A stretch of 64,000 nucleotides of DNA, taken from NCBI RefSeq assembly GCF_051020975.1, contig NC_135043.1, positions 9,424,001-9,488,000 of the forward strand, written 5' to 3'. How positions within the stretch are numbered: the first letter of the stretch is position 1; each line of letters starts with the position of its first letter. Below the pieces are notes generated by a model. That model was not told where the DNA came from. It did no database searches and saw only the letters and a list, made by a program, of their open reading frames with translations. A program made the translations under genes and the position numbers. This document shows positions 50,851-60,790 of this stretch, in pieces. The DNA comes from Osmia lignaria lignaria (lineage: Eukaryota > Arthropoda > Insecta > Hymenoptera > Megachilidae).

Positions 50851-52688
50851 CACAAATGCTAATCTAAGCAAAGTTTCCACGAGAAGTTCGGTAAACGATA
50901 AGTATCGAAAAAAATTGGCTAAAGAAACCGGTCGGAAACGAAGTCACTGGTATGTAGCAATAAGCGCATTCCGGAAGAAGGAGATTCATCCGTTCACGGA
51001 TTACGCCAGAACAGATTCTCTATTTCCAAGGCGGGTAGGGCTCGATGATACGTCGAATGGCTTTGCTTCCTTCCCCTGAACCAGGCTAAATTGCGTCTGT
51101 CAAATCCGCTCTGTAAGTCTTTCCTCGATATTACGGATTCCGTAAGCGACACGGAGAAACCAGAAGCGATGCCGTGCAATTGCTCGCGACCATGCTTCCC
51201 GCAGAGAAAACGCTTTCGTTCGGTTTGCTCGTTCTTACAATCAGCATAACATTCCTTCCGGCGTCGCTGTCAAACCTTGAATCGGATTACCCGAGCCTCG
51301 TTCCGACCTAACATCCAACTTCGACACGTGCATCGGTTGCTTGCCACGGCCCTGATCCCGCAGTCACGCGGAAAAGTTTCAATGAGACCCTGTCGAATCT
51401 GCCGAAAGTTTTTCCGGGAACAGGCTATTATCCTCGTGATAGGAGGATCATTTCTATGAAGACACCGGTGGATGTAATTGTCATGTAACGTGACTTTTAC
51501 GTTTCAAAAATTGATTTTCTGGTGTAATAATATTGATTTATAATATTTTTATTTCATTCTATAAATAATAAAAAGGGAAATGTCTTCGATTTAATATAAA
51601 AAATTATAAAATTCAAATTTCTTGAGAGAAATGAAAATAAGAAACTTTTCCTTTGTTAGAAAGATATCTCTCCTTTTTCATTTCATTTGAACAGAAGAAA
51701 TTAATTCATTTATTCTCGTCGATATTATAAGTTCATTTGCATTTTTAAATTTCTGATGGCACAGGGACCCATGATGAAGATAGTCGAATAAATTTTTCAG
51801 GCGAAGGAAACACAGGACCTCTTCTTCGTTTGTTCTTGCTGCAGGGAGGTTAAATGCGTTCATTCGACCATGGGGCAATGTGACCCTATGAAAGCGAGAT
51901 TCATGCAGCTCTTTGATCCCACCTTTACCTATATATTTTCCTCGAATATAGTCTGCACACGATTCCTGAAGCAAATAAGAAGGATATTTTCCTCCTTTCC
52001 GTCTGTATTTTTATTGCATTTGTTAAACGATTGCTGTATTTTTCCTTGGAATTCAAGAAAAATATCACTTTGAAGAATTTTCAAACTTCTTAAATCTCGA
52101 CAAACATTTGAGTTTGTTTCTTTTTTTATTAATCACAGAAAAATTCCATCAACAGATTATTATTTTTTAAACAAAACATATTTATAGTATTTCTTAATGC
52201 ATAAAACATTGAAATAAGAATATTGAAAGATGATAGAAATGAGACGATATTTTTAGCGTTTCTATTTTTCATTTTTAAAAAATGTCACGTAGCTCGGGCG
52301 AAAATTCAACAACGTGCGCCAGAATTTTTCAATTTTGTTCAACAAATAGTAGCGATGTTTTCACAGATCCAAGGATTCAGGGATAAGAGAGATCACTGGA
52401 CGGGAAGTCTTCTGAAGGAATCACTTTCCGGAAGAGAAACAATATTACCTTTCTCTTCGACTCGTTCACACGTTCAACTTTCATCACGGCTAAATCTACT
52501 TATTACTTTTTCTTAGAACAGTCTTCAAATTTATTTCATTTCAAAATATTCATATAAATCTATTTCCTTGTTTCTATCCTTTTTACAAATATCACAAATG
52601 AGCTTTACTATTTAATTAGGATCTGATCAAGTTAGTATAATTATTTCAGAGAAGCCTAAGGAGGCGTGGTTACAAGGTTTCACATAGT
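50851..52688. other. Non-coding stretch
   Basis: GC-richer to 51.47 kb, then AT-rich. Frames of 60-98 codons occur on both strands without recognisable features. Confidence 0.45.
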
Positions 52689-52790
52689 CGTCAGGTATGA
52701 AAGGGGTTCTCGGGTAGACCGGCGCGAGACTGAAATTAATTTGTTTTCAGTTAATTTCGGCTTCGGTCAGACCACCCTGATTGCTTCGAA
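52689..52790. repeat. GTCAGGTATGAA repeat with an imperfect hairpin
   Basis: CGTCAGGTATGAAAGGGGTT opens the segment; CGTCAGGTATGAAGGGTT recurs at about 53.25 kb. A foldback follows: GAAATTAA (52732-52739) pairs perfectly with TTAATTTC (52751-52758), with weaker flanking pairing between GGTAGACCGG and GGTCAGACCACC. It could be a structured RNA or an old inverted repeat. Confidence 0.4.
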
Positions 52791-53340
52791 GATTGTTTAG
52801 TCTAACGGTGTTCGGTACACAAGCTTACATAAATAGACACTTCCATAAAGTGATTATTAATTAGAATGGGATTACAACTAATTACGAAGAGTAAATTGAA
52901 TGATTTCAATCTTCCACTCCGTGGGATATCGTCTGGAAAAAGTACGATATTATAATAGTATTCAACTGGATCCCTTTTGATTCAATAATTAGGAGAAGCT
53001 CAATATTATTACATAATCATGTGTGCCTTGTTAATTAATATCTTTTTATAATTTTTCTGATCTATATCCTTAATTAATTACCTAATTAACTAATTATCTC
53101 TATTATGAAAAATTTGTTGATATCGAGAGAAACATAATAAATCAATAATAATTTTTTAAAATATTCTTCAAGTTTCTTTTTTTAGTAAATTTCCTATAAT
53201 GAGCTTCATGATAATTTTCCAAGTGAAAGTTTATGCAACTAAAATGTACGTCAGGTATGAAGGGTTGACAATTTTGATGGGTTCTCATGGCCGTGTTTGA
53301 ACCATGGAAGTGTTAAAATAAGTACACGATTACAGGATCT
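52791..53340. other. AT-rich non-coding stretch
   Basis: Only the second GTCAGGTATGAA copy at about 53.25 kb is seen. Confidence 0.5.
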
Positions 53341-55270
53341 TCTAAATTCACCTGACACAATTACAAGACGATCCTTCGACCGAGGCAACACGATATCCTT
53401 TGTCGCCTCGAAGGATAATGCTTTTAACTACAGCCAGTAAACTTTTTATTTCCAGGTGATATACGAGGAGAATCCAGTATGCTCTGCGCGGATTAAACGA
53501 GCTGGATCGGTCGGCGTCGTCAATGGACTTCGTTTCGAGGGTCCTTTCATTATCCCAGGAACACGGGACTGGCCTCCGTCGAAGTTGTTCGCGCTGGCAA
53601 AGGGAAGAGGATAGAGGGGCGTGTAAGAGCGTGCGAGGAAAGAAACGAACGCCGAGGGATGAAAAGGGGAAGGTGAGCATTAGAAGAAACAAAAGGGGTA
53701 TTTTCGTGGTGGTGAAATAGAGAGGAGCAGACTTTTCTCCTCTCGCGTACGTATAACCACCTGAGCCACCTTTATGCGCACGCGGTCTCCAAGGATTAAT
53801 GTTGCACGGCACGTTGCCAAAAATGGACCGGCTGACCCGTGGGATAGCTGCCATTTTAACTCTTTCGATGCTGTTACAAAAATCCATCAACAAGGTTGGT
53901 ATTATTATACGTACAATTTTTTGATATTAGAAAATCTTGTAAAATATTTCATAAAAATTTCTTCCTATATTTCTCTCAACCACACTATTATTTACTTTCT
54001 AAGAATAATTTCTCTACTCCGAATTATCTCGTTTCTCCGTTTACTCCTCCGACTGGGTCATCCGGTATCGACCAATTGGACGCAGCTAATACTTGGAAAA
54101 GTTCTCGTTCCGGAAATTCTTGAAATTCGTCAAGGCGAGGGTCGGCAACAAATTAATTTCGGTTTCACGCGGTCCCCGTACGAAATGAGTTTCAGATAGA
54201 TTCCGCCTCCTGGAGGCTTCGTAAAATAATAACTTTACGGTACCGACAGAGAGGGAACCGGTGGATGAGACGTTCTCAGGCGAAGAAAAGGTCGTTCCAG
54301 ACGGAGAGGGAAGAGCCGTGTCGTGAGGTGAAAGAATAGAAACTAAAATAGTCTTCTCAACGGCAAACGGAGAAAAACTCATTCCGCCTGCTCGCCCGCA
54401 GCCCGGAGCTTGCTCCATTGTGAGACGACCAAGTATTGTGTAGTTCGTAGTAACCGTGGGCCACTGTCCTTCTCCCTGGTCCGTCCTTCTCCCTCGCCAA
54501 CCTTTCCTTCCTTTCTTTTAACGTACTTGTTTCTTCCCTACGTCGTTCTTTCCTAGAATTTCCCTGACTTTCCACGTCACGGATGTTTCGTTCTCATCAT
54601 CGCCGTGACAGTTTTCAGAAATCGTTGACGGCTAAGGTGAAATAACTCGGTGACGCGATTGAAAGAACTTATCATTCAGGAACGTAGATAATGAAAAATA
54701 GAAAAAATAGTTTCGATGCAAATTATAGTTTGCATTTAAATTTCAAGCTTAATTTCTTTAATGTATTTTCATTTCTTTTTTTATTTTTTTTTTCTTTCTC
54801 GAGAAATAGTTTCGGGAAATTGTTCGACGATTCAGTCGACTGACAAGGTAGTGGATGCCGAACATTAAAATCGGTGGGAAGAAAACGCGGTATAGCGAGA
54901 ACGGTGTTCAAAGGAGAGTTCAGGCTTGGTGGAAGAAAGGAGTTTCGAGCGTAGCCGCAATATTTGGGATATGAGTTCGGTTTCTTTTTTAGTTTCTGTT
55001 CTGCACCGGGATTTTTACCTCTTTTCGTATCGCCGTGCGGCTCAATGCACCCCGCGACGCTCCAGTTCTGCGTTATTAAATCGAATTTCCGTGGAAAAGT
55101 CAAAAGATGGAGGAAGAAAGCGTCGCGTCGTGCAAGCTTGCGCTAAGTTTTTCGTAACGAGATATTTCATTCCTCGAAAATTTCTTTTTCAAAAGTTTGT
55201 GGCTGGTTTTAATCCGAGACCAGTAAATGCAATGTTTAATAGACCTTGCAAAAATAGAAAAATAGAAAAA
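53341..55270. other. GC- and purine-variable non-coding block
   Basis: The longest non-repeat frame of the window (minus 53893-53348, 181 codons) lies here, opposed by plus-strand frames. It covers a purine-rich tract at 53.58-53.72 kb and shows no domain, repeat or plausible codon bias. I treat it as chance. Confidence 0.4.
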
Positions 55271-55932
55271 CTGAAAAATTGATTATACAAAACATTTAAG
55301 TAATAACTTCTTTTTTTTATTTATTACACCTAGTATCAAAAAATATTTTTGGCATATTCATTTTCAAATTCAACAGTTTCAAGAAAAGTGTCGGAGATGA
55401 TTTTCAACGAAAAGTCGAAATTCTCCGAATACCGTTTTCTCATTTCCTCATCTACTTCTTGCAGTTACTCATTCTCTGCTTGGCCACCGTCGCAACACCC
55501 TCGATCGTCCTGAAACGCTCTTAGCTCGAAGCAGGGAGGAAGTTTTTTTTAGAATCCCGCCGGGAAATTAAAAGTACTCCGGGTCGATGACAGTCCTCCT
55601 TTCGTTAATGTAAGGTCTAGCTTTATTGGAATATTTCATTAACAATGAAACTTTTACAAGATCGAAGCGAGTTGCTCGAGGAAACGAAGCTCGGCTATTG
55701 GTTCATAGTTCATCGATAGCCGCCGGGTAAATAGAAGCGGATAATTGGTATCGATTAATTATTTACACCCAACGATTTCTACCTGGGACCCAGACCATTA
55801 TTAATTAATTGGTTAATTGGTGGTCATGGTAATGTTCCCTATCAATTTTTCAGCTACTATTAATTTGAATAGAAAAACAAATATTTAGCATCCTTGCTGC
55901 TCTACTTTAGTTTAATAAAAATATTTCTTTCA
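55271..55932. other. AT-rich non-coding stretch
   Basis: Nothing is recognised. Confidence 0.5.
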
Positions 55933-55968
55933 CTATTTTACTATTTTTCTATTTTTCTATTTTTCTAC
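55933..55968. repeat. (TATTTTTC)n microsatellite
   Basis: About four tandem copies of an 8-bp unit, ATTTTTCT, are visible. Confidence 0.75.
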
Positions 55969-57532
55969 CCCTCTTGCAACGATAATAATTGGAACACCCA
56001 TATTTTCTAAGCTAATTTTTTATTATAATTTATTATATTTTACTCTCGTATAATGGATGAAAATTCAATGTAACGAAAACGCTATTTTCAACTAATATTA
56101 TTCGTGTAAATTGCAGTTTTCATAGTAAAATACACGTTGCACCGACAGAATCCGTATAATTTGAATTCATAAGCTTCAGACCTCGATACTACATCCATAA
56201 ATGTTTTAAAACCCTGTTTTGTCATTCGGATTAGCACATAAATGAGCTTCATGATTGTACAATGCCTGGTCTAATAGCATAAGAGCCTCCCCGTCATTAA
56301 TGGGGTGCCACCGCGTCTCCCATCGCAAGCGCCATGTCGAACTATGCATCACATCCGACCTACAATCCATAACATCTCAAATTTCATAAATGAAATGTAT
56401 ATCATTTGAATAAATTACACGTGTCACTCTTTGGTTAATATCACCAGTTAAATAAACCTTAATAAATATAAGCTTAATTATAATTAAGCCTTTCGACCAC
56501 TTTTTAAAGCAGAATAACATTTTTTAAATTGGGACAGACACTTTTTTTTTTAATGAAAAATTATTTTGCATAGTATATTAGCTGAAGTCGTCATTAATAT
56601 ATCTGACAAATTTTCCCGCAAAAATAAATGTTTATGCAAAAACAAGATTATCGTGTTAACATCTACGTAGAGAGAATGTCGAGGCGCAGGAACGAGATCA
56701 GATCGAACGATCGAAATTTCGTTCGACGCTTCGATACATAAGCGTAATATATTTCAGCTGCTCTATAGGCAGGATTCCGAAAATTGTGGACATTCGTTTC
56801 AGCGGCGCGACGTATCTGCTTAATCGCTAGTTTTAAAGATTTATCGATGGAACGGCCGATCCGTTTCGCTATCCGAAATCATTTTTCGATTGATTATCGC
56901 TGTCTGCCTTTTTCCCCGATCTTTCTCTCTCGGCTCGAACGTCGACGAAAAATGTTTCGTGACCGTTCGTCGCCTGACCAACCTGATATCTACCATCTCG
57001 TTATAGAAAAAAAAAAAAAACCGTGGAATTTTCAACGCTCGAATAAAACTGACTAAAAAATATCATGGAAAATCCCTGCCTCCTAGATTTTTCTGTAGAA
57101 AGATTTTCCTGGTTATCGTACTTTTGTTAGATCAGTTTCTGATAGAACAATTGTATAAATTAAGAGTAAATTAATATGTATCAAGCAATATAAGGTATTT
57201 CTTGGAATAAATTTTTAAAATAGCCGGTATTGATTTAAAACATGATTTATTTTCCATGAATACAGGAAGACATAAATTCGACAAGAATAATCACATAAGA
57301 GAGGGTTATTCGTTCACGCAAATTTGTACATGATTGATCACCGTCGTAATCGTGATTTTTCTGCCAATAGCGAACGTGATTATCGAAAGAAACGTAGATT
57401 GCGATAGATCGTAACTATTTCGCGGTTGTGGTCTCCGTCACATCGCGATGAGATTCTACAGCGTTGATCCGACCCTTCTGAAACAACCTATTTTGTTTAT
57501 CGACGATGGATGGTCCGACGGCAGAATTTTAA
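55969..57532. other. Non-coding stretch, possible 3' flank of the minus-strand exon
   Basis: No gene is recognised. TTTATT at 57246-57251 reads AATAAA on the minus strand, about 285 bases downstream of the stop codon of the histone-fold exon, and could serve as its poly(A) signal. An A14 run lies at about 57.01 kb. Confidence 0.4.
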
Positions 57533-57816
57533 TTATCCGCGGCTCTTCGTTCGACCAACCTTGGACGAGTTACCGGCCTCGTTATTATCGTCGTCGGTGT
57601 CCTCGAGGGTGTTCCAAGGATCAATTCGTGTGTTGGCCGCGGTGCTCAAACGCAGACAGAGATTTTTCAACGACTTTTCCATTTCTTCCCGAGTCACCCT
57701 GCTCTTGCCAGCGGTCACCGCCAAGTTTCTTGCATCCTCCAACGACTCCTCGAGGATGTCTGCCAGAACCGACGATAGAATCGCCTCCGCCTTTTTCGAT
57801 ATTATGTACGTCCGGT
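57533..57816 (-). CDS. Partial gene: terminal exon encoding an H2B-like histone fold
   Basis: This open stretch encodes 93 residues and ends in TAA (57535-57533). Residues 6-34 (SKKAEAILSSVLADILEESL, then EDARNLAVT) fit helix 2 of the histone fold and align by eye with the [20 protein letters not shown] region of H2B. GKSRVT fits loop 2, and REEMEKSLKNLCLRLS fits helix 3. An acidic tail (EDTDDDNNE) and a short basic end (KVGRTKSRG) follow, unlike the usual H2B C terminus. Helix 1 is missing. No ATG lies in frame upstream; instead CACAG at 57821-57817 after a partly T-rich tract could be a splice acceptor, so the start probably lies in an unseen exon at higher coordinates. It could also be a decayed fragment, or another histone-fold protein such as a TAF- or CENP-type subunit. 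A DNA-binding or chromatin role is inference from the fold. Confidence 0.45.
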
Positions 57817-58280
57817 CTGTGCGATTCAAACATGGTAAAAATGGTGTAAAGAAAATTTAATTCTTCAGCTTTTTATCAATATTCACAATAGGCGTAAAAT
57901 TAAAAGATCACTAACAAGCTTCGTTGTTGGAAATTTATTTCTAGATCTCTAAAGCACTTAGGATATTTTTATATTGTATAATGTTCCTTAGGATGAAAAA
58001 CCATATTTAACTTCAAATATACGGTAGATAATAGGATTGTCGATCAGCCAACTATACTGAAACTTTCTGTCTAACATTTAATGTTGGATTCCCAGAAGTG
58101 TACCCACGGATAAGATTCAGATAGCATGGAAAAAAGAACGAATGTGGGGTAAAGAATTCGATTTACGAAGATAGGCACTTTGGGAAAAGTTCTTGAAAGC
58201 GAACAGATCAGAATTATCATTTGGTTCGTTCACCTGGAACTGTTGCGGATTACCTTAATCGAAATGTCTCTCGGAGAAAT
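57817..58280. other. Putative intron or upstream flank of the histone-fold exon
   Basis: The block is AT-rich. I searched the minus strand for a helix-1 coding segment (a YxxYVYxVLKQVHP-type sequence) and found none here. Confidence 0.4.
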
Positions 58281-58405
58281 GGTAGAAGTAGAATTTTGGA
58301 AACTTGAAAATTCTGAAATGTTGAATTCCAGAATTTTTGAATTTTGCTCCTTCTGATATTTTAGAACACAGATTGATAGTTGAATTTTGGTTGGCCCACC
58401 CTGTA
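58281..58405. repeat. GAATTTT minisatellite ending in CACCCTGTATA
   Basis: GTAGAATTTTGGAAACTTG, AAAATTCTGAAATG, TTGAATTCCAGAATTTTTG and similar units lead to GGTTGGCCCACCCTGTATAC (CACCCTGTA at 58397-58405). The arrangement parallels 41211-41332: minisatellite, TTTTAGAAC word, then a transposon-like end. Confidence 0.5.
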
Positions 58406-58916
58406 TACCGAACAGAGGGACGATTCTGTTTCCCCCGAATCGAAATGCTTTCGACGATTTTCAATCGCAATTGCGATGCTAACCTTAACTCGCGGAGACA
58501 GTGTGTCGCGTACACATAGGTGTGGTTGTCTCTTTATAGGCGTGGGTGTATCTCATTTCGTAAAGTGCGGGACCACTTCGGTTTCACACCCTTCCACCAG
58601 CATCACCACTCTTCTACCTCCTACCCTCATTTTATCGTGATTTTCAGTTCTCCCGTTCTACGTTTGTCCTGGCAGCCACTTTGTTGTGCATTTCCCGCTA
58701 TCTTGCTCGACATCGCGTTTCCAACAAAATAATCTGATACCTCTCTTTCGAAACGATGGTTCAAAGAATTTTGTAAAACATAAATAAAATAATTTTTTAC
58801 AAAAAATACAACCGACTTTGTAACCTTCTCCTTTTTCGAACTCGATTAAATAAATGAACAGACATGTATTTCATTATCATGGGCCAAAAATTCATAATTA
58901 GCAGGGGCGGCATATA
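58406..58916. other. Non-coding stretch
   Basis: A minus-strand ATG opens a 28-codon frame (58717-58631) that begins MSSKIAGNAQQSG, but it stops before any fold element. I do not call it a gene. Confidence 0.4.
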
Positions 58917-59157
58917 AGAATTTATAGTTTAGAATTATATAGAATTTTAATTATTCAAAAAAGACAAATTATCATTTAAAGAAAAAAAAAAAAATTGTTG
59001 GGAACCAAGGATTTGAACCGAGGACCTTTAGATTGCGAGTCATGTGTCTAACCACGGAGCGGATCCATGACTCGCAATCTAAAGGTCCTCGGTTCAAATC
59101 CTCGGTTCCCAACAATTTTTTTTTTTAATTATAATTTGTCTCTTTTTGAATAACTAT
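58917..59157. repeat. tRNA-like-cored long palindrome, copy 1
   Basis: Arms of 50 bp (58995-59044 and 59066-59115) are inverted copies of each other with a single visible mismatch and a 21-base centre. Outside them lie an A13 tract and a T11 tract, then AT-rich outer arms (ATTCAAAAAAGACAAATTAT on the left against ATAATTTGTCTCTTTTTGAA on the right). On the minus strand, left arm plus centre read as a tRNA-like sequence: CTCCGTGGTTAGA resembles a D-arm/A box, CTCGCAA an anticodon loop, and GGTTCAAATCC a T-loop/B box, followed by TTGGTTCCCA. The anticodon and T stems are partly broken, so it is not a working tRNA gene. On the plus strand the right arm repeats only the 3' part of the tRNA. Confidence 0.8.
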
Positions 59158-59244
59158 TACAGCTGTGCTATAATCATTGCATTTATTAATAATTAATTAC
59201 ATACACTGCAATTTTTATAGAATTTAAGTTATTCAAAATAGAAT

Positions 59245-59489
59245 ATAGAATTTTAGTTTAGAATTATATAGAATTTTAATTATTCAAAAAGAGACAAATT
59301 ATCATTTAAAAAAAAAAAAAAAAAAAATTTGTTGGGGACCAAGGATTTGAACCGAGGACCTTTAGATTGCGAGTCATGTGTTTAACCACGGAGCGGATCC
59401 ATGACTCGCAATCTAAAGGTCCTCGGTTCAAATCCTCGGTTCTCAACAATTTTTTTTTTTTATTTTATGAACATTTTTATGTAATAGTT
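59245..59489. repeat. tRNA-like-cored long palindrome, copy 2
   Basis: This is a tandem near-duplicate of copy 1, about 334 bases downstream. Arms are at 59329-59378 and 59400-59449 with a 21-base centre, an A tract of about 19 on the left and a T tract of about 12 on the right. The left flank (TTTAGAATTATATAGAATTT and on) repeats the left flank of copy 1 almost exactly, so a whole unit was duplicated. Changes include GGGGACC for GGGAACC in the left arm and TTCTC for TTCCC in the right arm; these are not compensating, so pairing is eroding. Confidence 0.8.
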
Positions 59490-59600
59490 ATTCAAAAAGA
59501 GACAAATTGTCATTAAAAAAAAAAAAAATGTTGGGAACCAAGGATTTGAACCGTGGATCTCTAGATTACGAGTTGTATGGGTGAGTTAGTCATACTTCAG
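59490..59600 (-). repeat. tRNA-like one-armed copy 3
   Basis: An outer arm (TTATTCAAAAAGAGACAAAT), an A16 tract and one core arm starting TGTTGGGAACCAAGG (59529) are present; the right core arm is missing. On the minus strand the core reads AACTCGTAATCTAGAGATCC, then ACGGTTCAAATCCTTGG. The T stem (CACGG/CCTTG, four of five pairs) is better than in copy 1 and the anticodon-loop word is CTCGTAA instead of CTCGCAA. It may be closer to the parental tRNA-derived sequence. Confidence 0.65.
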
Positions 59601-60734
59601 AATGTAAGGAGTAACTAAATGTAATTGTTAATATCTTTTAAATAATTAGCCGTCTGCCCCCAAAAGGAGGTATCTACAAGCTGACAAATTTTCATTAATA
59701 AGTGAGTGTAACACTTGGATAGTTTCCCTTGTTAGACCTTCTTCTGGGGTGGTTCAGGCCCCTTAGAAATTATAGAATTTTAAAAATATTTTCTATAATT
59801 CAAACAAAATGTCATTGAAGCTTCTACAAATTACATTACTGCTAATTAACCTCCAAACACTTCATGTATGCAAAATATGTTTCTTTTAAAGTGTATAAAA
59901 ATACTGACGTATCGATTCTATTTAAAAATACATCTTCATTATGTCTATTAAACACTAACGTCATTTTACTATCTTTAGAATTCTTTAACATTATTGGTAA
60001 AGTTCAAACCTCAAAAGGTCAGTAAGTTACAATGGTATTTTCACTTACTTGTACGCCTTCTTATTCTGGAACGATTATTTCTGGTCCGTTTGGGATAATT
60101 CTTCCGCCGCATACTTTCAAATAAAAATTATTCCCCGTCAAAGCATACTGCGCGAAATAATTATTTAACAACTCTATGAATTTTTATATTCCTACATGTG
60201 GATCAAAACAGCGTACTGTTTCATTGATTTGTGACTGAGTTCATAATAGAAAAATAGAATTTTTCATAGATATTTTTTTTTTTATTAATCCATAGACAAA
60301 AGATTAATTCTTGGAGACTTTAGAAATTCAAAGATAAGGAATTTATCGAAGCATGAAACATAGAGTGGAAAATGTTTATCGCGTATATGCCGTGCAGTAT
60401 TAAAATCGTAGTCACGTAAACGTTCCTATTCGTCGACGTGAGGTTGCACCTTAGTGGAAGCTAAAGAGATACAATTTTTCCTGCGAACATTCGCATATAC
60501 GTGTCTAAAGTCTCCAGTAAGAGAATAACGACGCTTTCAAATAAATGTAAAATTTATGCTCGATACGTTCAAGAAAAATGTTAAAACTAAGCAATAAAAT
60601 AATTTATTGCTATTGCTTGACATTTATTTCCTCTCTGTGCTCTTTTCAAATTTCCATACAACTTTTTAAATGTTATTTCAATTTATTCAGAACGAAATTT
60701 CAATTTTTTAAGCGAGTTTATCAACCAACAGGAT
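59601..60734. other. Non-coding stretch
   Basis: AT-rich. GGTTCAGGCCCCTTAGAAAT at about 59.75 kb may be a scrap of family D. No gene is recognised. Confidence 0.45.
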
Positions 60735-60790
60735 CCTCGAAGATTTAATAGCCCCGGGCCCCTGGATATCTTAATTCGCTCCTGCATCAA
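60735..60790 (-). repeat. Dispersed repeat family D, copy 4
   Basis: On the minus strand the copy reads GCAGGAGCGAATTAAGATAT, then CCAGGGGCCCGGGGCTATTA. This is nearly the same as the 32.52-kb copy. Confidence 0.65.

Noticed and set aside
53348..53893. 181-codon minus-strand frame
   Set aside because: It lies in a GC- and purine-biased block with open frames on the other strand and shows no domain, signal peptide or splice context.
57448..57860. Plus-strand frames of 133 and 116 codons
   Set aside because: They are antisense to the histone-fold exon, and only the minus-strand frame has a recognisable fold.
58631..58717. Short minus-strand frame beginning MSSKIAGNAQQSG as a possible first exon of the histone-like gene
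   Set aside because: It ends in a stop after 28 codons, contains no helix-1 sequence, and no clean donor in that frame leads to the acceptor at 57817.
58995..59600. Working tRNA genes
   Set aside because: A-box-like and B-box-like words and a T-loop are present, but anticodon and T stems are broken and the 5' acceptor strand does not pair properly with the 3' strand.
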